64,000 nt of DNA from Tepidamorphaceae bacterium (GTDB taxonomy: Bacteria; Pseudomonadota; Alphaproteobacteria; Rhizobiales; JAKSCL01), in the NCBI GenBank assembly GCA_028289445.1, contig JANQPO010000017.1, forward strand, positions 351,537 to 415,536. Direction: 5' to 3'. The stretch's first letter is position 1. Each line of letters opens with the position of its first letter. Below the pieces are notes generated by a model that made no database searches, was not told where the DNA came from, and saw nothing but the letters and a program-made list of their open reading frames with translations. Made by a program: the position numbers and the translations under genes. Shown piece after piece: positions 1-9,044 of this stretch.

Positions 1-1346
1 GCGCGATTCGAAACGCCCTTTGAATGCGCCATCAGGTACATGGAGTAGACTGGGTCCAGAACGATCGGGCCGTCCTCCCATGTGAAGAAGCACATGCTTT
101 GCTCTTTTGGAGCGCCCTTCGCCCGCATCTCAGAAGTGGTCACACGGGTCGGCTGAACGTTGATCCCGACTCTCTTGAGTTGATCGGCCAACTGGATCGC
201 GATCGGCTCCTGATGCCAGTACGCATCAGCGTAGAGCAGCTGGATCGGCTCCGTGATACCGTCTGGGAAACCGGCTTCGCTCAACAGTTCCTTGGCCTTC
301 TCCGGGTTATGGTCATAGGGGAAGTGGTTCGGATTGTAGCCATCGACGATCGGCGGCACGATCGATCTCGCGATGTCGGCCTGGCCGGCGAAGACGGCCG
401 TGTTCAGCGCATCCTTATCGATGGCGTAGTTGACCGCCTGCCGCACCAATGCGTTGTCGAACGGCTCGCACTTCGGGTTCATCCGCGCCGATGCGATCGA
501 GCGGCCGGAGGCGCGGTCAACCTTCACATTGGGGTCGTTTTGAAGGTCGACGACCTTTTGAATGGAGGGCCGGTCGATCAGTTGAACCTGTCCGGCTTTC
601 AAAAGGGTGACACGGCTCGCTTCGGAGGGAACTTCCTTGTAGATCACCCGATCGAAATACGGTTGGTCGAGGAAGTAATTCGGGTTTGCGACAAACACCG
701 CTTGATCATCCGGGCGAAGCGAATCCAGGTGGTAGGCGCCGAAGCCGGCGGTGTTCGATTGGATCCATTCCAGCGCCCAGGGATCGTCATCCGTGGCGTG
801 CTTCTTCATTTCGGTAGAATCGTAAATCCCCGGCACGTAGAGCGTGAGTGCCTTCAGAAATATCGAGCTTGGCGCCGACAGCGTGAACTCCACCTCATAC
901 TTCGAGATAGCTTTCACAGCGCTGACATTTGAGACACGGGCGATGAAGTTCCCGGTGCGCTTTTGGTCGAAAGACTTGGCCCAGCTCCATTCAACATCGT
1001 CGGCGGTAAGCTCATTCCCATACGGGCTCAATATGCCTTCACGAAGCTTGAACACCCAGGTCTTGCCATCTTCTGAGATGGTCCAGCTTTCCGCCAAATG
1101 AGGTTCAACGGTGCTTGGATCGTTGGCCAAGCGGCCGTCGACTTCCTTCTTTCCGTAAACCACGAGATTTTCGTAGGTTTGCACGACCACGTTTTGCGTA
1201 TGCGCTTTCAGCGCGTCGCCATCGAATCCTTCCGGCACTTGCGGCGATGCGACGATGAGCGTTTCGGCCGATGCGAGGCCGGCCGTCAGCGAGACAACGG
1301 CCGCAAGCGCGGTGGACGCTAGGATGCCTGTCCGAGTCTTTCCCAT
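1..1346 (-). CDS. ABC transporter substrate-binding protein, family 5 (peptide/opine-type), partial at window edge
   Basis: Manual reverse-strand translation from ATG at 1346: MGKTRTGILASTALAAVVSLTAGLASAETLIVASPQVPEGFDGDALKAHTQNVVVQTYENLV...VEPHLAESWTISEDGKTWVFKLREGI; signal peptide plus SBP family 5 signature; runs off the window and is absent from the ORF track. Confidence 0.85.
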   Translation of the reverse strand, partial: MGKTRTGILASTALAAVVSLTAGLASAETLIVASPQVPEGFDGDALKAHTQNVVVQTYENLVVYGKKEVDGRLANDPSTVEPHLAESWTISEDGKTWVFKLREGILSPYGNELTADDVEWSWAKSFDQKRTGNFIARVSNVSAVKAISKYEVEFTLSAPSSIFLKALTLYVPGIYDSTEMKKHATDDDPWALEWIQSNTAGFGAYHLDSLRPDDQAVFVANPNYFLDQPYFDRVIYKEVPSEASRVTLLKAGQVQLIDRPSIQKVVDLQNDPNVKVDRASGRSIASARMNPKCEPFDNALVRQAVNYAIDKDALNTAVFAGQADIARSIVPPIVDGYNPNHFPYDHNPEKAKELLSEAGFPDGITEPIQLLYADAYWHQEPIAIQLADQLKRVGINVQPTRVTTSEMRAKGAPKEQSMCFFTWEDGPIVLDPVYSMYLMAHSKGVSNR

Positions 1347-1382
1347 GATTTTCCTCCCAGTGTTGACTTTCCAGTGCCTTTG

Positions 1383-2123
1383 CTAGGTTTTCGGTGGTTC
1401 GGGGTTGAAGAAGGGCACGCGGAACTGCGGCCTGACTTCGCCCAAGATGTCCACCACGGTGTATGTCGCTTCAATTCGGCGGTCCGCGCCCGGAGCATCG
1501 AGCTGATAGCGCCACTCGGTCCCGAACCCGAGTGCCTTGTCGACGCTCACGATCGTGCCGCAAAAGATCAGAAAATCGCGCGCGGGAACGTCACTGACGC
1601 GTTCGCGCAAGAGGGTCACGATATCCTCCGGCTTGAGGAAAGCGCTAACCCCGACCTCCTGATAGAGCCGACCGTCGACCCAGCTTCGCAACACGCAATC
1701 GTCCCACGCATCGCGAATCTCGTCATAGGGCCAAAAGACCGGAGCCAAGTGATTGGCGCTGGCCTGTTTTGACCCCGGTATCGATACCGTTTCCAGTGCC
1801 CGGTCGGTGTGGTCGGAGCCGACGCCGACGGAAAGCGTGTCGCCGACATGAATGACGATTTCGACCTCACCCGATGTGCGGTCGGATTGGACATAGATTT
1901 CGTCGTCGCTGGTCAGCGCATGAAGTGCGATGGGATAAATGCGCGGCGCGGGCACGTCGAAGGCGATGTGAATTCCCGATTTGGCGACTTCTTCCTGATG
2001 CGCCACCGCGGTTTGGGGGTCGCGCGTCGCGGAACCGAAATTGTACATGCGCGCGATCCTGAAATCCGCGGTCGACGAGGTTCCGTCCAGCCGACGCATG
2101 TCCACGGTGACGCTGCGCGTCAT
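1383..2123 (-). CDS. DUF2848 family protein
   Basis: ORF 1383..2189 with probable start MTRSVTVDMRRLDG at 2123; overall resemblance to DUF2848 (fumarylacetoacetase-fold-like) proteins. Confidence 0.65.
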   Translation of the reverse strand: MTRSVTVDMRRLDGTSSTADFRIARMYNFGSATRDPQTAVAHQEEVAKSGIHIAFDVPAPRIYPIALHALTSDDEIYVQSDRTSGEVEIVIHVGDTLSVGVGSDHTDRALETVSIPGSKQASANHLAPVFWPYDEIRDAWDDCVLRSWVDGRLYQEVGVSAFLKPEDIVTLLRERVSDVPARDFLIFCGTIVSVDKALGFGTEWRYQLDAPGADRRIEATYTVVDILGEVRPQFRVPFFNPEPPKT

Positions 2124-3223
2124 GCCAGCTCCTCCAGATCCAGCGCCGCGGGATCGTCGCCCGGACCGACATGCCGCCGCCACATCCACAGCCGTTTCAG
2201 CGTGCGTCCACCGGAACTTCCGGCAGGGAACGCCTCGCGCCCATGCAGCAGCACACGATTGTTCAGCACGAGAAGCTCGCCCGGCTGTAGAACGTGGCGG
2301 AAATTCAAATCTGGTCGTTCGACAAGCTCATCGAGATAGTCCAGCGCGGCGCGCTCGTTGTCGGTGAGCGGTGTGCCAGCCATCTCCATGCCAGGCTCGA
2401 TCATGACCCTTGCATAGTGGATGCGAAGCTCTCCAGACGATGTATCGAATACCGGCTTTTGGACAGTCGGACCGCGGCTGGGCCAGACATGGGCTTGTGG
2501 TGCGCGAAAGTGATATGTCTTGAACAGCAACGGTAGGATATCGGGGCGTTCGTCCGTCACGGCGTCGTAGATCGAACGCGCCGAAATGACCGTGCTGTCC
2601 CCGCCGCCGGTCGCGGAGCGATAGCAGAATAGACCCAGATAGTCGGGCGCACGCGGTTCGAGGCATCCGTTATCTGTATGTTTGGGCGATCGCTTTGGAC
2701 TGGCACCGATCCGCGTCGGGTCGGTATTGGCCGTACCTTTGTCGGCGACGGTGAAAAACCGGCGGTCTTGCGAAATCCCCTGGCGTATCGGTCGGCCCAA
2801 ATAATTGCATAGGCCCCAACTGACGATCTCGGCCTCGTTTTCGGTCCATTCGGTGGCATCAATGCCGCGAATGACGACAAAGCCACGCCCCGTGTCCAGG
2901 CGCTTCCTGAGCCTGGGGACATCGACCGCGAATGCGGGGATGCGGAAATCTTCCTGTTCGATGGTGTCGACGGTTAGCCCGTTTGCCGCCGTGAAGGCCA
3001 GAGCAGCGCCGATCTGATCAATAGCGTCTTGGGAGAGTGTGTAGAGATGCGCCGCACCGTCTGCCTCAAGTGTCCGCTTGTCCCACTGTCGCGCCGATGG
3101 CTCATCCGCAGGCAGGGCCGTCGCGGAAATCTTACATTCGTTCTCCGATAGGCGTTCCGTGGACAAGATCACCCCTTTCGAAATCGAAGCTGAAGAAGCG
3201 GGCGCTTGTCCAGCGAGGAACAC
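2120..3223 (-). CDS. TauD/TfdA-family Fe(II)/2-oxoglutarate dioxygenase
   Basis: 367 aa; HTDNG and late NNRVLLHGREAF...R motif typical of the TauD/GBBH family; start may lie further downstream. Confidence 0.8.
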   Translation of the reverse strand: MFLAGQAPASSASISKGVILSTERLSENECKISATALPADEPSARQWDKRTLEADGAAHLYTLSQDAIDQIGAALAFTAANGLTVDTIEQEDFRIPAFAVDVPRLRKRLDTGRGFVVIRGIDATEWTENEAEIVSWGLCNYLGRPIRQGISQDRRFFTVADKGTANTDPTRIGASPKRSPKHTDNGCLEPRAPDYLGLFCYRSATGGGDSTVISARSIYDAVTDERPDILPLLFKTYHFRAPQAHVWPSRGPTVQKPVFDTSSGELRIHYARVMIEPGMEMAGTPLTDNERAALDYLDELVERPDLNFRHVLQPGELLVLNNRVLLHGREAFPAGSSGGRTLKRLWMWRRHVGPGDDPAALDLEELA

Positions 3224-3320
3224 AGCGATCCCGCCCCTTCGGTTGGCCTAATGATATATCAATATACCATTATGTCCACGGATGGTTTGAAGATTCCCTC
3301 AGACAGTTGACCGGCCGTGG

Positions 3321-4904
3321 TCAGACGGCCCGTTCGCTTCTGGTGCGAGCGATGAAATCGGCTCCGCGCAGTGCCAGCGCCTGTATCGTGTTGGTCGGGT
3401 TCACGGCGGCCGCCGTCACGAACGCGGACCCGTCGAGGACGAACAAGCCTTTGAGATCGTGCGCTTCGCCCCAACGATCGATAACGGACGTTTCCGGGCA
3501 GTCGCCCATTCGGGCCGTGCCCATGAGGTGGTATCCGGCCGCTGCGATCGTTTCCAACTCGATAAAATCGGTCGCGCCCGCCTCGCGCAGGGCGTCCTTT
3601 GCCCGTGCACGTCCGTAGTCCAGCGCAGCCTTCGCCTCTGCTGGGATGCGGTAGATCATCTTCGGCGCCGGCACATCGTCGGAATCGGTTAGGTCCTGCG
3701 ACAACACGACGCGATTGTCGTTGTCGGGACGGTCGTCGCTGCAGACCGATAGGCTGAAGCCATGGCCGAACGTTTTGGTGAATTCCCGGTGATGCGAAGA
3801 TCCCCAGGGGATGCGCTGTCCCAGAGAGCCGAGCGCGGTCAGGGCTGGTCCGTGGCTGCCCAGGCCCTGCAACTTGAACCCACGCCGGAACCCACGCTCG
3901 GTGTCCGTTTCATAGAAATGATGGCTGACGAGAGCACCGGCGGAGATGCCGCGATGCCCGTCGACGGGTTCGTCGAAAAGACCGGTGACGCGGGCAAGGG
4001 GATGCAGCATCAGCCGGCGCCCGACCAAGCCGCTGCGATTGGCAAGACCCGCGTGCAGCAGAAGCCTGGGTGTGCCAATGCCGTTCGCAGCGAGGATAAT
4101 GACGGGAGCGGCGTGACGTTGACGCACCTTTCCGTCTGAGTAAATCACGCCGGTTGCGCGTGTTCCGCGCGTCTCGATGTCGGTCACCCGCGCGTTTGTG
4201 ACCAGACGTGCCCCTGCGGCAATTGCCGCAGGCCAATAGCTCAAGTCCGTCGCCCCCTTGGCACTGCGCGGGCAATGCAGTTCGCAGGGTCCGCAATGAT
4301 TGCAAGTGTGCTCGCCTGAGCCGGTCCGTATCGACAGATCGGCCGGCCACCAAGACCAGCCGAGACGGTTGAATGCCTTGGCGATCCGCAGCGCTCCCGG
4401 CGACAGCCCAACGGGCGGCGTCCGCGGCGCATCCATCGGCGGATAGGCAGGATTGCCGGGCAACCCAGCCACCCCCATCATGCGCTCGTTCAGATCGTAA
4501 TACGCAGACAGGTCTTCATAGCGGATCGGCCAATCGTCCCCGACATCGTCCAGCGTGCGGGTTGCGAAGTCGCTCGGATGAAGGCGGGGAAAATGGCAGG
4601 ACCACATCACTGTGCTGCCACCCACACCGTTGAAGAACAGCGGCTCGATCTCGCTTTCGCTGTCGTCCACCGGCATGTCCGCCGCTGTACGGCGGCGGTT
4701 CGGACTTGGATGCCAAGGCCCCTGTCGGAGAACTTCCCACTCGGGGTCGGTCGATGGCGAGCTTGCCGGGTCCACCCAGTCGCCTTGTTCCAGGCAGGTG
4801 ACCTGGAACCCGTGTTGTGACAGGCGCCATGCCGCCGCCGCGCCGCTCGCACCGGCTCCGATGATCAATACGTCGCTTTCCGAAGTCACTGTGTTAGGCC
4901 CCAC
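3321..4904 (-). CDS. GMC family oxidoreductase
   Basis: 527 aa; N-terminal VLIIGAGASGAAAAWRLSQHG, CNHCGPCELHCPRSAKG, C-terminal GYHLMGTARMG...LFVLDGSAFVTAAAVNPTNTIQALALR. Confidence 0.9.
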   Translation of the reverse strand: MGPNTVTSESDVLIIGAGASGAAAAWRLSQHGFQVTCLEQGDWVDPASSPSTDPEWEVLRQGPWHPSPNRRRTAADMPVDDSESEIEPLFFNGVGGSTVMWSCHFPRLHPSDFATRTLDDVGDDWPIRYEDLSAYYDLNERMMGVAGLPGNPAYPPMDAPRTPPVGLSPGALRIAKAFNRLGWSWWPADLSIRTGSGEHTCNHCGPCELHCPRSAKGATDLSYWPAAIAAGARLVTNARVTDIETRGTRATGVIYSDGKVRQRHAAPVIILAANGIGTPRLLLHAGLANRSGLVGRRLMLHPLARVTGLFDEPVDGHRGISAGALVSHHFYETDTERGFRRGFKLQGLGSHGPALTALGSLGQRIPWGSSHHREFTKTFGHGFSLSVCSDDRPDNDNRVVLSQDLTDSDDVPAPKMIYRIPAEAKAALDYGRARAKDALREAGATDFIELETIAAAGYHLMGTARMGDCPETSVIDRWGEAHDLKGLFVLDGSAFVTAAAVNPTNTIQALALRGADFIARTRSERAV

Positions 4905-4934
4905 CTTGATTCGCGAGAGCCAAAAAGCTTAGCA

Positions 4935-6101
4935 ATGTTCATGGCCTTTGGAACGACCGAAGAGCAACATCTGCTCCTTGAAAGCGTCGATCGCCTCTTA
5001 ATGCGTCATCTTCCACCGGACGAAATCCGGCGGCGGGACGCCGAGGCGGATCCTCCCGACCACCTTCTGCCGCTGATGGCCGAGATGGGGCTTTTGGGTC
5101 TCGCCGTTCCCGAAAGCCAAGGCGGCGCCGGCGCGAACTGGCAGACGATGGCGCTTGTGCAGGAACGTTTGGGTTACCGTGCTACGATGGCCGCTCTTCT
5201 CTTCAATCGCGTCACGTGTTTCGGCATCATGACGCTGTTGTCCTCGGGGTCAGAAGAACAACGGGCAACCTATCTGCCGCGCATGTTGGCCGGGGAGGGC
5301 GCCTTCGCGCTGGCCCTGACGGAGCCTGGCGCTGGCAGCGACGCCGGGGCAATCGCGACACGTGCCAAACCATCCGAAGGCGGTTGGAGCCTGACCGGTC
5401 AAAAACTCTGGATCAGCGGTGCGGCATCCGCTCTGAAGCTGGTGGTTGCGGCGCGAACCGGAACGCAGCGCCGCGGCAGCGACGGCATCACCTTGTTCTT
5501 GGTGTCGCCCGACGTCGACGGGATTGCGATGACCCCGCTTGACAAGATCGGCAATCGCTGTTCGCCCACTTACGACATCGCCTTTGATGGCGTTTTCGTT
5601 CCTGGGGACGCCGTTCTCGGCACCCTCGATGCGGGGTTCGATTGTTTGCGAAAGACGCTGTTTTTTGGCCGTACCGGACTCTCGGCGGCGGTCGTGGGCA
5701 CCGCGCAGGCAGCCGTCGACACGGCTGCGGCCCATGCCCGCGAGCGGGTGCAGTTCGACCGGCCGATCGGGCGTTTTCAGACCCTGGCCCACCGACTGGC
5801 CATCATGCAGACCGAGGTGGATCAGGTGCGCCTTCTGGTACGCAATCTCGCCTGGGCGATCGACAACGGCGAGGATTGCGCTCGATTGGCGGCACAGGCT
5901 AAGTGGGCGGCGACCGAGACGCTGAAGCGAGTGACGGACCATGGAATGCAGATCATGGCGAGCGTAGCTTACGCTGCCGACAGCGACATGCAGCGCTTCT
6001 GGCGTGACGCGCGCCTTTACACCTTCGGCGAAGGGTCGAGTGAAATTCAGCTTGACCTCATCGCCCACGATATGGGGCTAGGAAAGGCGCTCGATAGATG
6101 A
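4935..6101 (+). CDS. acyl-CoA dehydrogenase family protein
   Basis: 388 aa; FALALTEPGAGSDAGAIATRA, GQKLWISGA, C-terminal FGEGSSEIQLDLIA. Confidence 0.92.
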   Translation: MFMAFGTTEEQHLLLESVDRLLMRHLPPDEIRRRDAEADPPDHLLPLMAEMGLLGLAVPESQGGAGANWQTMALVQERLGYRATMAALLFNRVTCFGIMTLLSSGSEEQRATYLPRMLAGEGAFALALTEPGAGSDAGAIATRAKPSEGGWSLTGQKLWISGAASALKLVVAARTGTQRRGSDGITLFLVSPDVDGIAMTPLDKIGNRCSPTYDIAFDGVFVPGDAVLGTLDAGFDCLRKTLFFGRTGLSAAVVGTAQAAVDTAAAHARERVQFDRPIGRFQTLAHRLAIMQTEVDQVRLLVRNLAWAIDNGEDCARLAAQAKWAATETLKRVTDHGMQIMASVAYAADSDMQRFWRDARLYTFGEGSSEIQLDLIAHDMGLGKALDR

Positions 6102-6967
6102 GCGGCTTCGACATCCTCGCCATCGATACCGTTGTCAATCCGCACACGCCGGAGATCGTTCGGATGCGACCGGATTGGTCGGGAGCGTTTCACCAAAGAA
6201 AGTTCGGTCGCGACGACAGCGTGCTTGAAGGGTACAGTTACGACGAGATGCTCCGGATGATGGACGCGGCGGGGACCGAGCGCGCTTTTCTTGTCGCCCA
6301 CAAGACCGGAACCTTGGGGCTGCCCGGAAGTTGGCACCTGCCCTACGATACGATCGCCGAAGCGGTGCGGCACCACCCCGACCGCTTCTATGGGCTTGCC
6401 GGTATCGATCCGACCCAGGGGATGGCGGGCGTCCGTGCCTTGGAGCATGCGGTCAAGGATCTCGGCTTCATCGGCGCCCATGCCTATCCGCATTGGTTCG
6501 AACTGCCGCCGAACCATGCGCGTTGGTATCCATTCTATGCGAAGTGCGTCGAGCTGGACGTGCCGTTTTTGACCCAGGTCGGCCAGTCCTTGGTCTATGA
6601 TCCGAACCGGCCGCTTGAAAGTGTCGGCAGGCCGATCACGCTCGATCCGGTGGCTTGTCATTTCCCCGAGCTCAAGCTGGTGGGTATCCATGTCGGCATC
6701 CCCTGGGCCGATGAGATGATTGCCATGGCCTGGAAGCACGAAAACGTCTTCATCATTGCCGACGCTCACGCGCCCAAATACTGGCCCGACAGCTTCGTCC
6801 GGTTCATCGATAGCTATGGCCGTCACAAGGTCATGTTCGGTACGGACTTCCCCGTCTTGACCTTCGAGCGCTACCGTCGCGAGGTCGAAGGGCTCGATCT
6901 GCGGCCCGAAGCCAAACGACTGTTCCTGCGCGACAACGCGATCCGCGTGTTCGGGTTGCGCCCATGA
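6098..6967 (+). CDS. amidohydrolase family protein (Amidohydro_2 type)
   Basis: 289 aa; HAYPHWFELPPNHARWYPFYAKCVELDVPFLTQVG, VMFGTDFPV. Confidence 0.85.
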   Translation: MSGFDILAIDTVVNPHTPEIVRMRPDWSGAFHQRKFGRDDSVLEGYSYDEMLRMMDAAGTERAFLVAHKTGTLGLPGSWHLPYDTIAEAVRHHPDRFYGLAGIDPTQGMAGVRALEHAVKDLGFIGAHAYPHWFELPPNHARWYPFYAKCVELDVPFLTQVGQSLVYDPNRPLESVGRPITLDPVACHFPELKLVGIHVGIPWADEMIAMAWKHENVFIIADAHAPKYWPDSFVRFIDSYGRHKVMFGTDFPVLTFERYRREVEGLDLRPEAKRLFLRDNAIRVFGLRP

Positions 6968-8322
6968 TCCCCGATCTGCCCTTTCGCCCGCGCGAAGAGA
7001 TTGATCGTGTGCAGAACGCCAAGTTCAAGGAGATGGTCGAGCTTTGCTTCGACCGCCATCCTTACTTTCGGCAGCGGTTCACCGACCAAGGCCTGGACCG
7101 GGGTGAGATCGCGGGTCTCGCCGATATCGCCAAGCTTCCGGTGATCACTAAGACCGATTACGCCGCGGATCCTGAAGCATTTCGTCTTGATACGGAGGGC
7201 CTCGAAGAGGAAGCGCGTGTCGGTTTCGACGTGATGCACACGACGGGCACCAGTGGCGGTCGGCCAACGCCATTTCACTCGACCGCGCACGACTTCTACC
7301 GGATCCTCACCGCGAACCGCCGGGCAATGGAAATCCGTGGCGTGCGCGACACGGACATCATTGCCAATCTCTGTCCGATGACGCTTTATCCATACGGTGC
7401 GTTTCACCGCACGATTGCGGCGGCGAATGCCATGAAGGTTCCGGTGATCAGTCCGATGCCGGGGCGACCGTCTCCGGATTTCCACTGGTCCGCCAGCCTT
7501 GACGAAGTCGTCGGCTGCATTGCCAGACATCGGGCGACGATCCTCTGGGGCGTGACGAGCTATGTCCGACGCGTTCTCATGCGCGCCGAAGCGCTGGGAT
7601 CAGATCTGTCGTCGGTTCGCCTCGCGTTTGTCACCGGCGAGGCCGTGACCGACGCGATGCGAGCGGATCTCACCCGGCGCATGGCCGCGCTCGGCGCGCG
7701 CGATCCATGGGTCAGCGTTTCCTATGCCGCAACAGAGATGCAGGTCGGCTCGGTCGAGTGCTGTCCCGGTTCGGGGTATCACAACCCGGCGCCAGACCAG
7801 TTCTACTTCGAGGTGGTCGATCCCGAAACGCATGCTCCGCTGCCCGATGGCGAGGCGGGGCTTGCCGTGCTGACCCATCTCGACAGGCGGGGCACTGTGC
7901 TTTTGCGCTATGCGCTCGGCGACATCACGGCGCTCACGCGCGAAACCTGCCCCCATTGCGGTGCGAATACCGATCGCTTCGTGGCGATGCCAACGCGCGC
8001 TGATGATCTGGTCAAGGTGCGGGGCATGCTGATCAATCCAGGCACTATAGCCGAGGTTCTGCTGGCCGACCGGGATGTCGATGAATTCCAGATTGTAATC
8101 GACCACGAAGACCCAGACGATGCGCTGTCCATGGATATCATGCGTGTGCGCATCGCTTCGGCGATCGAGTCCGGTTCGAACCACGGCGACGCCCTTGCCG
8201 AGGAGATCAGGCGGGTTTCCGGCGTGCGTCCGCAGCTTGAGACGGTCGGATTGAGGGACATCTACGATCCAGACGTCTCTCTCAAAGCCAGGCGGTTTCT
8301 CGACAAGCGCAAGGGACTTTGA
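6964..8322 (+). CDS. phenylacetate-CoA ligase (PaaK)-like acyl-CoA ligase
   Basis: 452 aa; TTGTSGGRPTPFHST, CPHCGANTDRF, RADDLVKVRGMLINPGTIAEVL. Confidence 0.88.
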   Translation: MIPDLPFRPREEIDRVQNAKFKEMVELCFDRHPYFRQRFTDQGLDRGEIAGLADIAKLPVITKTDYAADPEAFRLDTEGLEEEARVGFDVMHTTGTSGGRPTPFHSTAHDFYRILTANRRAMEIRGVRDTDIIANLCPMTLYPYGAFHRTIAAANAMKVPVISPMPGRPSPDFHWSASLDEVVGCIARHRATILWGVTSYVRRVLMRAEALGSDLSSVRLAFVTGEAVTDAMRADLTRRMAALGARDPWVSVSYAATEMQVGSVECCPGSGYHNPAPDQFYFEVVDPETHAPLPDGEAGLAVLTHLDRRGTVLLRYALGDITALTRETCPHCGANTDRFVAMPTRADDLVKVRGMLINPGTIAEVLLADRDVDEFQIVIDHEDPDDALSMDIMRVRIASAIESGSNHGDALAEEIRRVSGVRPQLETVGLRDIYDPDVSLKARRFLDKRKGL

Positions 8323-8323
8323 A

Positions 8324-9043
8324 ATGACGAATGCCGTTGTCGTCGTCGGGGCGGCTGGAGGTATCGGCGGAGCGATCGCGCGGCGCGCGGCCGAGGATGG
8401 CTATGCGCCGCTCTTCCTCATGGACCGCGATGAAGCCGCCCTTGCCGGGATCGCGGACGAGACCGGCGGCACCGCAATTGCCATGGACACCTCCGACGCG
8501 ACCTCCGTCGATCGCGCCTTTGCCGCAGTGCGCGCCCAGACATCCGCGCTATATGGCCTCGTCCTCGCTGCCGGCCTGGTGGACAATGGTAAGCTGGCCG
8601 ATCTCATGCCTGACCGTTGGAGGGAGATTCTCGCCATCAATCTGACCGGTCCGTTTCTCTGTTGTTTGGCTGCCCGCGACGACTTGGCGGAGGGTGGCCG
8701 GATCGTGACACTCGGCTCGCTGGCGGGGCGAACCGGCGGCGTGATCACCGGTACGGCCTATGCCGCTTCCAAGGGCGGAATCGAGGCACTCACTAAGTCG
8801 ATGGCCCAGGAGCTGGCGCCACGGAGGATCACGGTGAACTGCGTCGCGCCGGGCGCGGTCGAAACGCCGATGCTGGCCGCGCATCCGCCCGAGCGCAAGG
8901 CTGCCATGTCCGCCGCAACGCCGCTGAAACGGATGGCGAAACCTGAGGAGATCGCCGCGGCGGTCTGTTTTTTGCTGTCTGAGGACTCTGCCTTCACGAC
9001 CGGCGCGGTGTTGGCGGTCAATGGCGGATTGAGGATGGACTGA
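8324..9043 (+). CDS. SDR family NAD(P)-dependent oxidoreductase
   Basis: 239 aa; VVGAAGGIGGAIA, TAYAASKGGIEALTKSMAQELAPRRITVNCVAPG. Confidence 0.92.
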   Translation: MTNAVVVVGAAGGIGGAIARRAAEDGYAPLFLMDRDEAALAGIADETGGTAIAMDTSDATSVDRAFAAVRAQTSALYGLVLAAGLVDNGKLADLMPDRWREILAINLTGPFLCCLAARDDLAEGGRIVTLGSLAGRTGGVITGTAYAASKGGIEALTKSMAQELAPRRITVNCVAPGAVETPMLAAHPPERKAAMSAATPLKRMAKPEEIAAAVCFLLSEDSAFTTGAVLAVNGGLRMD

Positions 9044-9044
9044 G

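Noticed and set aside
24-932. 302-aa plus-strand ORF
   Set aside because: Antisense to the ABC substrate-binding protein on the minus strand; composition typical of GC-rich shadow ORF
5250-6068. 272-aa minus-strand ORF
   Set aside because: Antisense shadow of the acyl-CoA dehydrogenase gene
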